NCBI RefSeq assembly: GCF_964355755.1
Contig: NC_092673.1
Span: 6,205,001-6,269,000, forward strand
Direction of reading: 5' to 3'
Source of the DNA: Antedon mediterranea
Lineage: Eukaryota > Echinodermata > Crinoidea > Comatulida > Antedonidae
Length of the DNA stretch: 64,000 nucleotides
This document shows, piece after piece, positions 22,401 to 31,581 of this stretch (its first letter is position 1; each line of letters starts with the position of its first letter). The notes beneath the pieces were generated by a model. It searched no databases. It worked only from the letters and a program-made list of their open reading frames with translations, and had not been told where the DNA came from. Both the position numbers and the translations under genes were made by a program.

Positions 22401-22907
22401 TTTTCAGAGAGACTAGGCCTATGGGGTAGTACTACTAGGGATAAAGATGCAATAAAGCAAACATTTTGAAAACATTGTCGAAAATGATCATTTTTTAGTC
22501 ACGCGATCGAACGATATAAACAAGTTACGCCCTCTGTTGGCCGCTTGGCGAATTGCACCAAGTTTTCAAAGTAATAAATAAATTGAATATAAAATTACGT
22601 TTTTTAGTAATTTATTTTATATATTATATCAACATTGTCAATATCAATAAAATACAGATTGTTAAACACCTTTAAAAACTTGATAAATTAAATACCACAA
22701 AAAAAATGAATATGAATTTGGTTTAAAGTGGGCCGAATCGTCCCGGATTCCTCTGCTGCACACACGACACGTCACGGCGGCGGACGAAGTCTTACTCTAA
22801 CTATTCTTAGGCATTAAGTCGTATTTAAGGTGCGAAACTGCATTATCGCCATTCAGCAAAGTTACTAACTGGTTATTTAAAAAATAAATACTCACATTAC
22901 TTGTCAT
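10401..22907 (-). CDS. AFMID: Kynurenine formamidase (arylformamidase), complete, 11 coding exons
   Basis: AFMID hydrolyses N-formylkynurenine to kynurenine and formate in tryptophan catabolism. It is an alpha/beta hydrolase. Exons in transcript order: 22896-22907, 20974-21064, 18512-18613, 17248-17296, 16176-16261, 14863-14935, 13222-13325, 11871-11949, 10921-11059, 10532-10636, 10401-10430. All junctions are GT-AG and all phases agree, giving 870 nt or 289 residues; vertebrate enzymes have about 300. Diagnostic motifs are AYTPSAWSQRL near the N-terminus, the oxyanion-hole HGGYW (77-81), the nucleophile motif GHSAGGHLAA (144-153, Ser146), GEMESPEF (229-236) and VDHF with the candidate catalytic His264. 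By spacing to the mouse triad (Ser162/Asp247/His279), the acid position is Glu232, not Asp. No signal peptide is seen, so the protein should be cytosolic. The last exon, 30 nt, is the least certain. Confidence 0.93.
10532..10636 (-). CDS. AFMID: AFMID exon 10 (catalytic His)
   Basis: Residues 246-280 include PHVDHFNLIENL; His264 is the expected catalytic base. It ends LTQ before GTAAGA. If this donor were not used, the frame would read on for about 36 codons to a stop at 10424. Confidence 0.92.
10921..11059 (-). CDS. AFMID: AFMID exon 9 (acid-residue region)
   Basis: Residues 200-245 include DIAKQESPM and VVHVVVGEMESPEF. Glu232 occupies the position aligned with the catalytic Asp of mouse AFMID. 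The acceptor (TTGTATAG) is the one duplicated within the previous intron at about 12194. Confidence 0.92.
11056..11330 (-). repeat. Source copy of a duplicated AFMID intron segment
   Basis: This segment, from the exon 9 acceptor into the intron, matches 12193-12475 with few differences. It includes CTCATTAAGCTTATGTTATA, the TATATATAATTCATTAA stretch and AAAGTCACCCCAACCGAG. Confidence 0.85.
11308..11381 (-). ncRNA. tRNA-like sequence, probably a tRNA-derived SINE head
   Basis: The minus strand reads GCCCCAGTGGTCTAAGTGTT with a later GGTTCGAATCTC, matching internal pol III A and B boxes. The seven acceptor-end bases can pair with TTGGGGT, but the T stem is poor (mismatches around CAAGG/CTCGG). 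A functional tRNA gene is therefore unlikely. A fragment of this head is present in the duplicate at 12453-12475. Confidence 0.45.
11871..11949 (-). CDS. AFMID: AFMID exon 8
   Basis: Residues 174-198 include AVLMSGLYDLQPLL. The S-G-x-(Y/F)-D-L block is typical of the family. The donor is GTAAGTTATA. Confidence 0.92.
12135..12192. repeat. Left two copies of the 26-bp minisatellite
   Basis: Two units of CACAATAGTCTAGG(A/C)GGTTATGTTTT precede the duplicated intron segment. They match the large array that starts at 12480. Confidence 0.85.
12193..12475 (-). repeat. Duplicate of AFMID intron 8 / exon 9 acceptor segment
   Basis: The sequence matches 11056-11330, starting exactly at CTCTATACAACAT (minus strand: exon 9 acceptor ATGTTGTATAG plus one or two exon bases). 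It lies in the intron between exons 7 and 8, with 26-bp minisatellite copies on both sides, so it is either inserted into the array or was an early part of it. It supplies a decoy 3' splice site with no exon behind it. Confidence 0.85.
12479..13026. repeat. 26-bp minisatellite, about 21 copies
   Basis: The unit CACAATAGTCTAGGAGGTTATGTTTT repeats with exact 26-bp spacing from 12483. The first 14 units are nearly identical. Later ones vary (AACAATAG, AGTATAGG), and one near 12951 has a 6-bp insertion. It lies in the AFMID intron between exons 7 and 8. Confidence 0.95.
13222..13325 (-). CDS. AFMID: AFMID exon 7 (nucleophile elbow)
   Basis: Residues 139-172 include GIYITGHSAGGHLAARIL. Ser146 in G-H-S-A-G is the expected catalytic nucleophile. 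The donor is GTAAGATTGC. Confidence 0.96.
13750..14626. mobile_element. Non-autonomous DNA transposon, 877 bp, GGAAT target duplication
   Basis: The left end is CTACGCTCACGTTAGCC. The reverse complement of the right end is CTACGCTAACGCTAAGG. Both are flanked by GGAAT (13745-13749 and 14627-14631). Sub-terminal TTCGCAAATT/AATTTTGCGAA words are also inverted. It has no transposase ORF and lies in the AFMID intron between exons 6 and 7. Confidence 0.6.
14863..14935 (-). CDS. AFMID: AFMID exon 6
   Basis: Residues 115-137 include MPEIVNQCKAAFAFI and NKFPKS, the helix that precedes the nucleophile elbow. Confidence 0.9.
15392..16147. mobile_element. Pogo/Tigger-like MITE, about 756 bp
   Basis: The ends are CAGTCGACTCCGCCTAAGTC on the left and, reverse complemented, CAGTCGAATTCGCGTAAGTC on the right. 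Repeated TTCGACTTA words lie near both ends. The left flank is TA and the right flank is ATA, so a TA duplication may be mutated. No transposase is visible. It sits in the AFMID intron between exons 5 and 6. Confidence 0.55.
16176..16261 (-). CDS. AFMID: AFMID exon 5
   Basis: Residues 86-113 include AIYIAMGYDLAPKG (the final G/V codon is split). The MGYDLAPKG block matches the conserved V-Y-x-L-A-P-x-G strand and turn of the family. Confidence 0.9.
16316..16796. mobile_element. Pogo/Tigger-type MITE, 481 bp, TA-flanked
   Basis: The right end, reverse complemented, starts CAGTAGAACCTCGTTTTACG. The left end starts TAGTAGAACCTCCATTTTAC. Both are flanked by TA (16314-16315 and 16797-16798). CAGTAGAACC ends with ACGTAAAA repeats are typical of pogo/Tigger-related non-autonomous elements in many animals. 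It lies in the AFMID intron between exons 4 and 5. Confidence 0.7.
17248..17296 (-). CDS. AFMID: AFMID exon 4 (oxyanion hole)
   Basis: This 49-nt exon encodes APVIVFIHGGYWVEG. HGGYW is the oxyanion-hole signature of formamidases and related hormone-sensitive-lipase-like hydrolases. Confidence 0.95.
18512..18613 (-). CDS. AFMID: AFMID exon 3
   Basis: Residues 36-68 include VLYGPYDSQKLEIVYQPE, the strand pair before the oxyanion loop. The exon begins with the last two bases of Gly35 and ends in phase 1 before GTGAGAAAT. Confidence 0.9.
19278..19417. mobile_element. Degenerate copy of the CTGTCTACACTATCAAAC MITE family
   Basis: The left end CTCTGTCTACACTATCAAAC and the internal GGGCACATCACACTTTTT match the copies at 23631 and 34263. 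The right end is altered to GTTTGTAGACAAAAGG. It is in the AFMID intron between exons 2 and 3. Confidence 0.6.
19459..20757. mobile_element. DNA transposon, 1299 bp, TA-flanked, no transposase
   Basis: The ends CAGAAAGGAAATAATGC and, reverse complemented, CAGAAAGAAATTACTGC are flanked by TA on both sides. Sub-terminal ACCTACGAA and CGTAGG words are mirrored at the two ends. Internally there are about five copies of a 20-21 bp unit AACAATACATCGTAGGCTAC (20600-20702). There is also a direct repeat of about 55 bp (19977-20036 and 20117-20170, sharing CATGAAAC and CTCACATGTTTTTT). The plus-strand ORFs here follow these repeats and look non-coding. Confidence 0.6.
20600..20702. repeat. 20-21 bp tandem repeat inside the DNA transposon
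   Basis: Five units of AACAATACATCGTAGG plus 4-5 variable bases. They translate as RTIHRRL in one frame, but that pattern arises from the repeat. Confidence 0.85.
20974..21064 (-). CDS. AFMID: AFMID exon 2
   Basis: Residues 5-34 include AYTPSAWSQRLPPNEV, the conserved N-terminal block of the family. The acceptor is TTTGTACAG and the donor is GTACTT. Confidence 0.9.
21981..22220. repeat. Perfect 120-bp tandem duplication
   Basis: Bases 21981-22100 and 22101-22220 appear identical, starting TAGAATAGAGTAGGTTTAAT. Identity over 120 bp implies a recent event or an assembly duplication. It lies in AFMID intron 1. Confidence 0.9.
22321..22745. mobile_element. 425-bp inverted-repeat element (CGGGATGATTCGGCCCACTT ends)
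   Basis: The left end CGGGATGATTCGGCCCACTT and the reverse-complemented right end CGGGACGATTCGGCCCACTT differ at one base. The interior is AT-rich with no ORF. It is about 150 bp inside the AFMID first intron. Confidence 0.6.
22896..22907 (-). CDS. AFMID: AFMID exon 1 (start codon exon, 4 codons)
   Basis: Codons MTSN are followed by a GTGAGT donor. The exon joins in phase 0 to the YLEKAYTPSAW exon. This ATG is chosen because it is the only one with a donor in the correct phase near the GC-richer putative promoter. Confidence 0.7.
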
Positions 22908-23110
22908 TCTTGAACACACAGCGAATCAACACGTGGTGTGTGGTGGATGGGGTGGTGGGTGGGTGTTTGATGAATAGAGTGTGGTGGTGGTGGTGACGCG
23001 AGCTAGCTGCTGCTGAGCTGCTGTGTGGGCACACACGTCACTCTCTGATGCGGTAATAAAAAAAAGGACGAATGGTGGCGTCACATAACTACCGTCCAAT
23101 CAGGATCGCC
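22908..23110 (-). promoter_or_regulatory. AFMID: Putative AFMID promoter and 5' UTR
   Basis: Compared with its surroundings this stretch is GC-richer. It contains TGACG half-sites (CRE-like; minus strand near 23036 and 23073), a CCAATCAGG box at about 23096 on the plus strand (an inverted CCAAT for this gene) and a (GGTG)n-rich run at 22923-22997. There is no clear TATA box at a standard distance. The transcription start is not determined. Confidence 0.4.
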
Positions 23111-23630
23111 ACCTTTTCAAGGTTGGAACTCATCACTTTTGATGGGATATAATAAGTATTCAAATTCAAATCACAGTTCATATATCAAACTAAATATACT
23201 AAATTCATTCAGCAAAATTTTTGTCTTTTTTACAATTTTTTCTTAGATTACTTGTTTACGTTTTTCTGTCGACGTAAGGTATAATTATAACTTACTGAAG
23301 CTTATAAAATCACATGAAAACAAAACGTCACATACACACATTTTTGATATTGTTTATTGGTGTTTTTGCTTGTATAAAATTATGTCGCAAAGCTGAGTGG
23401 GTTGTTACTTACTTTTCACTGTTGTTTAGAATTTAAATTTTAAACAAGATCACAGAATGAAAGATTAAAAGACTATGACAAACATTCAGCAAAATAATAA
23501 TTATGCTACTACAGTAAAAACATGTTAGCCATATTAAACAAATTAATTGGCCAACTATTAGTAATATAATATCACCTCCTCTATAGTTGAATATGTCTGG
23601 TTTGACATACAGTATAAAAATAAGTGTTAT

Positions 23631-23900
23631 AAAGCTCTATCTACACTATCAAACTTGTTTGACAAAAAAGTGCCCATATAATAGCACATTGTAAATAAGT
23701 GCCCCAATTCAACTCTTTTGTTGCCTTGCCACTTATATTTTAGATATTGTACTTATGTTTTTTTATTGAAATAAAGATAATGATATATAAAATATGGTGG
23801 TGATATGCCCACATAATGGTACTGATATGATATCACCGTGTCCATATGGGCACATAACATTTTCTTGTCACATAAGGTTTGATAGTGTAGACAGAGCTTT
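23631..23900. mobile_element. MITE, best-preserved copy of the CTGTCTACACTATCAAAC family
   Basis: The left end AAAGCTCTATCTACACTATC and the reverse-complemented right end AAAGCTCTGTCTACACTATC give inverted repeats of about 40 bp with a few mismatches. The copy is about 270 bp, flanked by TATA-like sequence. The related copies at 19278, 34263 and 40764 share internal GTGATATG / GGGCACAT words. Confidence 0.75.
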
Positions 23901-26900
23901 ATACAAAATACATCGCAAGTGACAGTTTGTCAGTAGAACACTAGTTTGTACTTTTACATATTACATATTAACAGTCAAAAAACGTTTGGAGTACGTATTT
24001 ATATTATTATATCTTTCAATAGGACTACATTGATGATGATTACTGCCTTTCCGCTGAAAAGTCTGCCCTCATTTCCGCTTGGGCTGCTCCGTAAATATCT
24101 TTTACCAGTTTCTTCTAGTCTGATACATTGAATTGGCAGTTAATAGGACTTAAAAATTAATAGGTGATGTTTCACTTATAAGCTACTGTTTTATGGACAA
24201 AATAAATAGAAACACACAGGCCTACAGAAGTCTGATCAGCCTGGATAGTCGCAGTGTACTAGTAGTGGAGGAACACATGTATTACAATAGGTGCCTTATT
24301 TTTTATATTCATTTGTACACTATATACACATGTATCAGTATGCAAATGTTGAATTTGCATAATGATGAATACTTCTTTCTACACCATTTGAAACGTGTTA
24401 TCAGAAACAATATGTGCCATCTAAGAACACCTTCATTTTTTACAGTTACAAAAACAATAAATTGGTTTAATATTAATATTAAATAAGTGGTTCAAAATGT
24501 AAATTTAAAGTCAATATAATAAATCATAACATTGTTTTATCCTTGCAAGAATATAGACTTTTATTTTGGTTGTAATTTAAAAACTAAATCAAATCAATCA
24601 AATATATATATTTATCATAATTGTAATCATCATAGTCTATGAAAACAAAAATGAATGATCTGAAGACATGGCACATGTTCAACAAATGAGATTTAATTAT
24701 ACAAATTTCAGTCTTTCTTGGAAATACATGTAATGGTGGTGTACAATCTGTTTTTTGAAAGAATAATGTAGAACATACAACAGGGCAGCACTTAAAATAT
24801 CATTGTTCCTTTCAAGTTTAAGACTGTATATTACATCAAAATATTTGAGAACTGTTTTATCAAAATATGGATATACCTAAAAGAGAAGTGAAGTGAATAA
24901 ATAATTAAAATGTATTGTCCCCCAAAAACATGAAAAATGAAGATTAATTAAATCAGACTTTGAATAGGTTATTTTTTTAATAGTTTTAATCATGTTAATC
25001 ACTTGCCTAGAAAAAAAAAACGAAAAAAAATCATGTTTTCACTTATAAAATGACAAAATAAATGGTTAAATTCAACCAAAAATCCATTGGCTAGCAGCCA
25101 ATTTTACTATTTTTTGCTTTAAATTACAGTTTTTGAAGATTTTTGGTCAAAGTGGATAACTATTATATGATATTAAAATGGCATATTCAACAAAAAAAAA
25201 ATGTAAAAAAATATTTTTTCAGGGGGACAATACATCTTTAAATAACATGGCAAAAAAGTGTTAATATATAGATACAGACAATATGTTACCTCAACTTTGT
25301 TGAAAAGAATTTTTTTTTCTGCGCTATGAATAGATCAAGTTATTATAATTTACAAAATATTAATAATACTAAAGCAGGTTCTACTTAGTAACAAAAAAAA
25401 CATCTTAATATTAGAATGAAGTTTAACAGTACACAGTAGTTAAATGATACATTGTGGAATAACTTTCAATCTTTAAAGAGTTATTTTAATCTAAATTTAC
25501 ACTGTTATACCACATAAGACACTTCACCTAAGGGTGTGAAAAAAACCAGCTCGTTTACATTGCTTTATGGCATAATTAAAATGGACATGTGGGATTTAAC
25601 TGTTAACCTGTATTCAAATGGTAATTATATACCCACATGCTCATTTGCATAACTGGGATGTGTTACAAATGAATAGAAGTAAAGGTCCTAATAATAAATA
25701 ATTATATCACTAAAGGGCATGTGCAAAATGAAAGTATCTCATTTATTAAAATTAGAGCTGAAAGTCAGAGCCAAAGTCACTTTATGTCAATGCACATCAA
25801 AGGCAACACTTAAAATTTATGCCAGCTACATAAACAGCGCCACCAATTTAAGACCATAACAGTTTAAAACAATGAACAAAATATAATTGGAAAATGAGAG
25901 AATATGTTACATAATACTAGCAATAGAAAAAATAGCATTTTTGTACTCCTGTGAACATGTATATCAAATTATCAGACAAAAGTTCTGTAATTCCACAAAG
26001 TTACTTCATCAAAGATAATTATTATTAATGCAGTAAATGTTAACCTTTGACCAGGTGGTCAACTTAAATTGGTCAAGATCATGGTGATCGTGATAACTAG
26101 TTGATATGTTAGTAAATACATTATAATTTCAGAAAATGCTGTGAAAACTGTGGAATTATGTGTGGGAGGAGGCAACGTGGGTACACACCAAAGGTATTCT
26201 TCTATTTGATTGGTTGATTTCATATCACATGCTTCTAATTCAACTGTTAAAGTTACTAATGGTCAGGCTTTTGACATTTTTTGTAGAATTTTGAGTATGA
26301 TAGGATGCTGAAATGCACAGCCCCCTGGAAGTAACTAGCATTTGTGCAACCAGTAAATTCCAGAAAAAAATTCAAGCCAAATTTTATCTTGTTTTAGTGT
26401 ATTAACTTAGATAACCTAAAATAAGTTCTTTGTGCATTCGCATTAATAATACTGTCTTAAAAAATCTATATCTTAAAGCTTTTTGGTGGATTTTATACGA
26501 AAAAGATAAAACCTGGTTACAAGTTGTAACAATTTATAGAGATGTGAAAATACGCCTATAAGACACCGTGTAATACTTATTCCAGATCATTTATTACTTT
26601 TGGTCATTAAAAAACATAGAGATGTATGCAAGATATTGAGGTTGTAAAATCAATCTACTGAAAGAATAGAGAAACCTCAAATATACATGATTTGATGCAA
26701 TAGTAAATATGTATAGGCTACCATACAATGATTATAATAACAACTTACAAGTTATTATAAACATAATCCATTACAACCACAATGATAAAAACCTTCCTCT
26801 CCCATCCTCTGAAAGCAGGTATGCTTGAATATGAATTACAAAATACTGTAGAACAACTAAAATAAAACAATTAAAAGGGCACTTTGGAGACCCAACAAAG

Positions 26901-28090
26901 TTGGGGTTGGCTATAGTGTTAGAAAACGGATTCTCCATGTTTGCTTGAATGTGTCACCCAATCGATATGCGGGTAGCGGCATGAACACAAAACAGCGGCG
27001 TCGGTCACCATGTGGTATTATATCAATACAGTAACAAAAAACCATATCTAATACTAACATTTTAAACCCAAAGCTGTCCTCGTATTGTAAACTATTTACT
27101 TCAGAAAATAAATTCATAAAATGATCTTATACACATCCTGTCCATTTTCAATTTAAACTAACAATTGAAAGCGCTTAAATTTATAACTTGATTAAATTCA
27201 ATTAAATTATTTATTTTATTTACAACATTTTACATAAAAAAATTAACATCAATATTGATAGCAATACAAATATGGTTTAAGAGAATTCACTATTGGTGCA
27301 CCTTTCAAAATCAATACATAATTAATAACGATTTCCGCAAACGAAAAACTAGTTAATTTCTAAGTAGCAAAACATATAATTTAAAATATAGCAGAGTAAC
27401 AAATAATAATGTGAAAATAAATAAATACTGTATTAAAAAAAATGTAATACGATAAGATAATAATAATACAATTGTTTATGTTTTATGTTCTCTAACAAAA
27501 TCGCTATAAAAAAACATATTTTAAGTATAATGAAAAGGCCATGTTTCTGAACATAATTGTATTATATCTCAGGAACATAAAAGGGTCAACATAGGCTGAG
27601 ATGCGTAACCGAACCAAAATTAAATACCAAGTATACCTAATTTGCATTTTTTGTACACCTGCGTTAGTGGAGCAACTTGCATTTAGAAACAACAATTTTA
27701 AAAAAAATTTTAGAAAAGAAAAACGATTTATTTCAATTTTTTTTATCGATAAAGTAAGAGTGTATCTTTCTTTTTAATTTCATAATTTACTACATTGAAA
27801 TATGGTTTTAGAGACAATCAATTTGTTTGTCCTTTTATTATTGCTCTTAAATTATGATCATAATTATCAATTGTACTTTCAAATATTGTCAGTAAAAAAA
27901 ATAGTGTAATAAATATCAATCAATATTACATTGGATAAAGTACATTGCTCTTGCATATCATCTATATATAAATTTACGTAAGGGCAAAATTCGGTAAATC
28001 TCGGTTTATTTCTAGAATTTTTACTCGATGGTATATAAAGTTGGTTCATACTTTCGGTACTGATTTTAACCATCTGATGTAACCCTGTTT

Positions 28091-28176
28091 ACTAATTAAA
28101 TTGAGTTAGGTAATTAGTTATTGACGATTAAAACGAATTTAGGTTCAACGATTTGCCCCAAATAGGGGTGTTTTCC
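28091..28176. repeat. Diverged repeat pair, copy 1
   Basis: This segment, with AATTGAGTTAGGTAATTAG and TTGACGATTAAAACGAATTT, is matched by 28788-28870 (AGTTGAGTTAGATAATTTAA ... TTGACGATTAAATCGAATTT). Both copies end at GGTG/GGTGG followed by TTTTC. Confidence 0.65.
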
Positions 28177-28787
28177 GATCGTGGTATACACCGTCTAATG
28201 GATGTCCATCTTGAAAAATACCCGCCACAAAAATACGAGGAGGCTTCGCATTTTCCTATCTCCTCCTACGATAATTGTTTTTAATAGCTGAAAACTGGTT
28301 GAACAGCTAGAGTACATCATCATAATGTTGAAGACAGGCCGATTTTCTTAACAAAATACTATTTTGATAGATTTAATATACGATTATACAAATGTATTGA
28401 TTTGCGATGAATTGAACATTCCAATCTCTGTTTCACAAGTGTCTATTCCCTCAGGCGTCGTAAAGGCAAGTACAGTACTGTATACTCGAAATTCGATCCA
28501 TTTTTGTTTTTAATCTGTGCTGCAGAGGTTGGATATAATTTTTTTTTAAACGGATAATGAGCTAGCGTTTTCACTCGCCGTATATTATGTACAAATCTTT
28601 ATTATTGCAGTTAAACCACCCACATCATCACCTTTCCCTCACTGGCATGAGTAGCGTTGTAAAACCAGTAGAGAATAGGCCTACGGTACATCACATGCCT
28701 TAAACGCAGAACAACTTTGGTGGGTAGGGTAGGAACCAACTTAAGTATGAATTGGCTCTAAGAAACAATTGAAAACCATTAGGCCTA

Positions 28788-28870
28788 CTAATTAAGTTGA
28801 GTTAGATAATTTAATATTTATTGACGATTAAATCGAATTTATGATTTTCCCCGAATAGAGGTGGTTTTCA
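28788..28870. repeat. Diverged repeat pair, copy 2
   Basis: Partner of 28091-28176, same orientation, about 700 bp away. It could be an old local duplication or a dispersed repeat. Confidence 0.65.
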
Positions 28871-29367
28871 CAAATTGTTTTACATTATATTATAAACATA
28901 TACACGTCGTAGTGATGTATCGTTACATGTGCTGTACTATTTCAATCGACTAGGACGGTGATAGTTTCAACAAAGTATTACATCGCAATGTTTTACTGTG
29001 TTTAGTGGTATATTATTTGTAAAACATGAAAGCAATTAATATTTCGTTACTAAATGGATAAAGAATATATTTTAACATTGTTCCTCCTTTGCACCCATCC
29101 TCTTCCCCATCCCTCAACCCTAATGTTACATACAAAACACAAATTAAGTTTGTTTAAATTTGACTTAAACAATTGGTCTTATTTTGTGACAAGTTTCTCT
29201 TTCGGAAGTAATAGGGTGCTAATTTTAGTTGAGTACATAAATCACAGTGTCTATTTATTCGTTCCTGTAAACGACATGTATTATTGTCCTGCGGTACGTA
29301 CATTTGAAATCGCCAGTTTTTTAACGCTGAAATTATTATGTATTCGAGAACCATCTGTGGGCACGAC

Positions 29368-29404
29368 CTAGATGGTACGCGAGCGAAGCGAGCGTACCAT
29401 CTAG
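29368..29404. repeat. GC-rich palindrome in AT-rich DNA
   Basis: The arms CTAGATGGTACGC and GCGTACCATCTAG (13 bp, perfect) flank GAGCGAAGCGA. The loop plus adjoining bases also give GCGAGCGAAGCGAGCG. A partial relative lies at 9347-9364. Confidence 0.8.
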
Positions 29405-31345
29405 TTACATTAATTCAACAAACAGTAATTAGAAGTGTCTGTCTGTTATGATGTTCTGTTGCTGGAGAGAGTGGTTTTGTGTCTCGTTGATGATGGTCTT
29501 TCCTCCTATTTTCATGGCCTGATAATATCGTCATAATTGTTTTAAACATTTTTTTAATGTTAGATCAACAAAATATAATTTATTCATGGATCCAAATTTA
29601 TAAATAATCTTGCCAATGAAATGGCTTTTAATAAATTAAAATTTATAATTAATGATGTGACTCATCAACCTAATATGTAAATATATCCGGTAGAATTCCT
29701 GAATGTAAGTTACAACAAACCACAGACGTAATAAAGACTTCTTGTCAGCTTTATAATGTAAATTTTTCAAGATGATTTTTAAGGTGTTATGTTTATGCCT
29801 TTGTTCATTTTTTATTGTATTTGTGCTGACAAACAACTTCCATGTGAAATGATCTTGAATACCCATGGCTATTAATAAATTTTGGATTTTTATCAACCGG
29901 TGGCACTGGTTTTATTTTGATTGGCTAAAATAGGCGGTCCTTAAGCTTGGTTCCCGCTTGAAAGCAAAGCAACGATGTAGGCACAACGCAAGTGAGTTGA
30001 CCAATTGACAGTTCGGATGACCCATCATGATTGGTCAAATTACATGTGTCATGCTTACATCCTTGCAAAGCAAGTTTTTGGAGTGATCAAGAAGTTGATT
30101 TATCAATTTAGCTTTTTTTTTGACACAAATTGTTTGATTTCCAGAAGATAAAATAAGTACAAAACTAAAACAACCTCAGAAAAATTTTAAGTAGAGGGTT
30201 TTAACATAAATGAGTAAGTATATGACTTGACAATCCGTGAGAAATCCGATTCTGTAGTGACTTGACCGAGTGACACAAATAACAGAAATGGGTAACAACT
30301 GCAACGTCAATTACTTATTGTGAGCTTTTCAAGCTTTCATAAGATACCTAAAAATATGACAATATTTAACTAGTATTATAGGCAAATTCCTGAATACAGT
30401 AACTTATGTGTATCACATGTGCCACCTGTATCATACCACACTGTCATTGGACAATTAATTAGGATATTAGTCTACCTATGCGATTAACTAAGTAATTTTT
30501 TGTCAGGTTCATGTTAAGCTGGTCCAACTAAGCAAACACCAATTATGGCGATAATTTACACACAAAAGTTTAGTGATTTGTGGTGTAAATGTAGAAAAAA
30601 TAATTAAAAAATAATCTTCAAGAATTGGCACGTAAGTAAAAGTTAATAAAACAAACTGGTATTTTTTCCTACAGTATTATTTTGTAAAAAATGTAAAACA
30701 TAACACTAAAAATATAGTGTAAAATAAGAAGCACAACATTCCCTTTGCATAAATACATCTATAATGATTACATGGCAGTAACACGTTAAACAAAAATAAG
30801 CTTTAAATATTTCTATTGGGTTGATATTTAGCTTAAAAAAGAAATACTGAATAATTAGAATAAAGTAAAGCTAAAACTGGCAAGTTTAACACATCCCAGT
30901 TTGACCGATATTCAACTTTAGGATAGATCAGGATCTTCTTCTCTCGGCTAGCAACTTTTTCCGTCGGCTAGCAGATCGTGAAAACATCGCATGGAGGTAC
31001 TTTTTTTAGGGCATTGAATAATCACATGTACGTACTTCAATAGCTGGATACGAACACTTTACATATTGTAAGTTGTTTTAGATTGTATTCACTTAATCCT
31101 CTAGTGTTTCTCTAAATGTTTTCAATAAAACAAATGTTCAAATCTGGTCAGCTAACCATAAATGCCTGATACCTAGTATGTGCGTACAAATCACTAGGTA
31201 GTGTTCACTTTAATGCATCTACTAGGATATTTAACACAAGTCATTTTTGTTGTTGTTGTTGCGTGTGGTAGTTTTGGTCTGATCTTCTCAAATTTATGTT
31301 GTTGTGTTACGCTATATAATTTTAATAATTACAGTCGCATCGCGT

Positions 31346-31581
31346 TTACTTTTTTTGTGGTAGTTTTGGTCTAATCTTCTCAAATGTAAAACGTTGTGGT
31401 ACATTAATGTATTCTCCATTTTTAACATGTAATGTTCTTCGCTTGACATCGTGGAAAATAGTTCTGGCAAAGTTATAAAATTCATCTTCCATTTTCCATA
31501 CAATTGAGTTCTTAATCTTAGCAATGGTGGCAGCAGACGGATCAATCTTAGTGCTTGTCTTTCTGAGGTGGGAACGTTTGC
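31346..31581 (-). CDS. HS2ST1: HS2ST1 terminal exon
   Basis: Encodes KRSHLRKTSTKIDPSAATIA, IVWKMEDEFYNFAR and an FTFEKIRPKL tail, then TAA at 31346-31348. The C-terminus is lysine-rich (PQKK) and differs from the vertebrate ending. The acceptor is TCTCCACAG. A 105-codon ORF in another frame of this exon is a shadow. Confidence 0.94.

Larger units (their letters stand above)
23111..31345. other. Intergenic region between AFMID and HS2ST1; no gene supported
   Basis: This AT-rich stretch has only short ORFs without family resemblance (for example 24193-24486, 26911-27117, 29054-29371). It contains the MITE at 23631, a diverged repeat pair at 28091 and 28788, and a palindrome at 29368. The 3' UTR of HS2ST1 must lie in its right end, but no strong minus-strand AATAAA appears in the few hundred bases after the stop. 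Confidence 0.5.
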
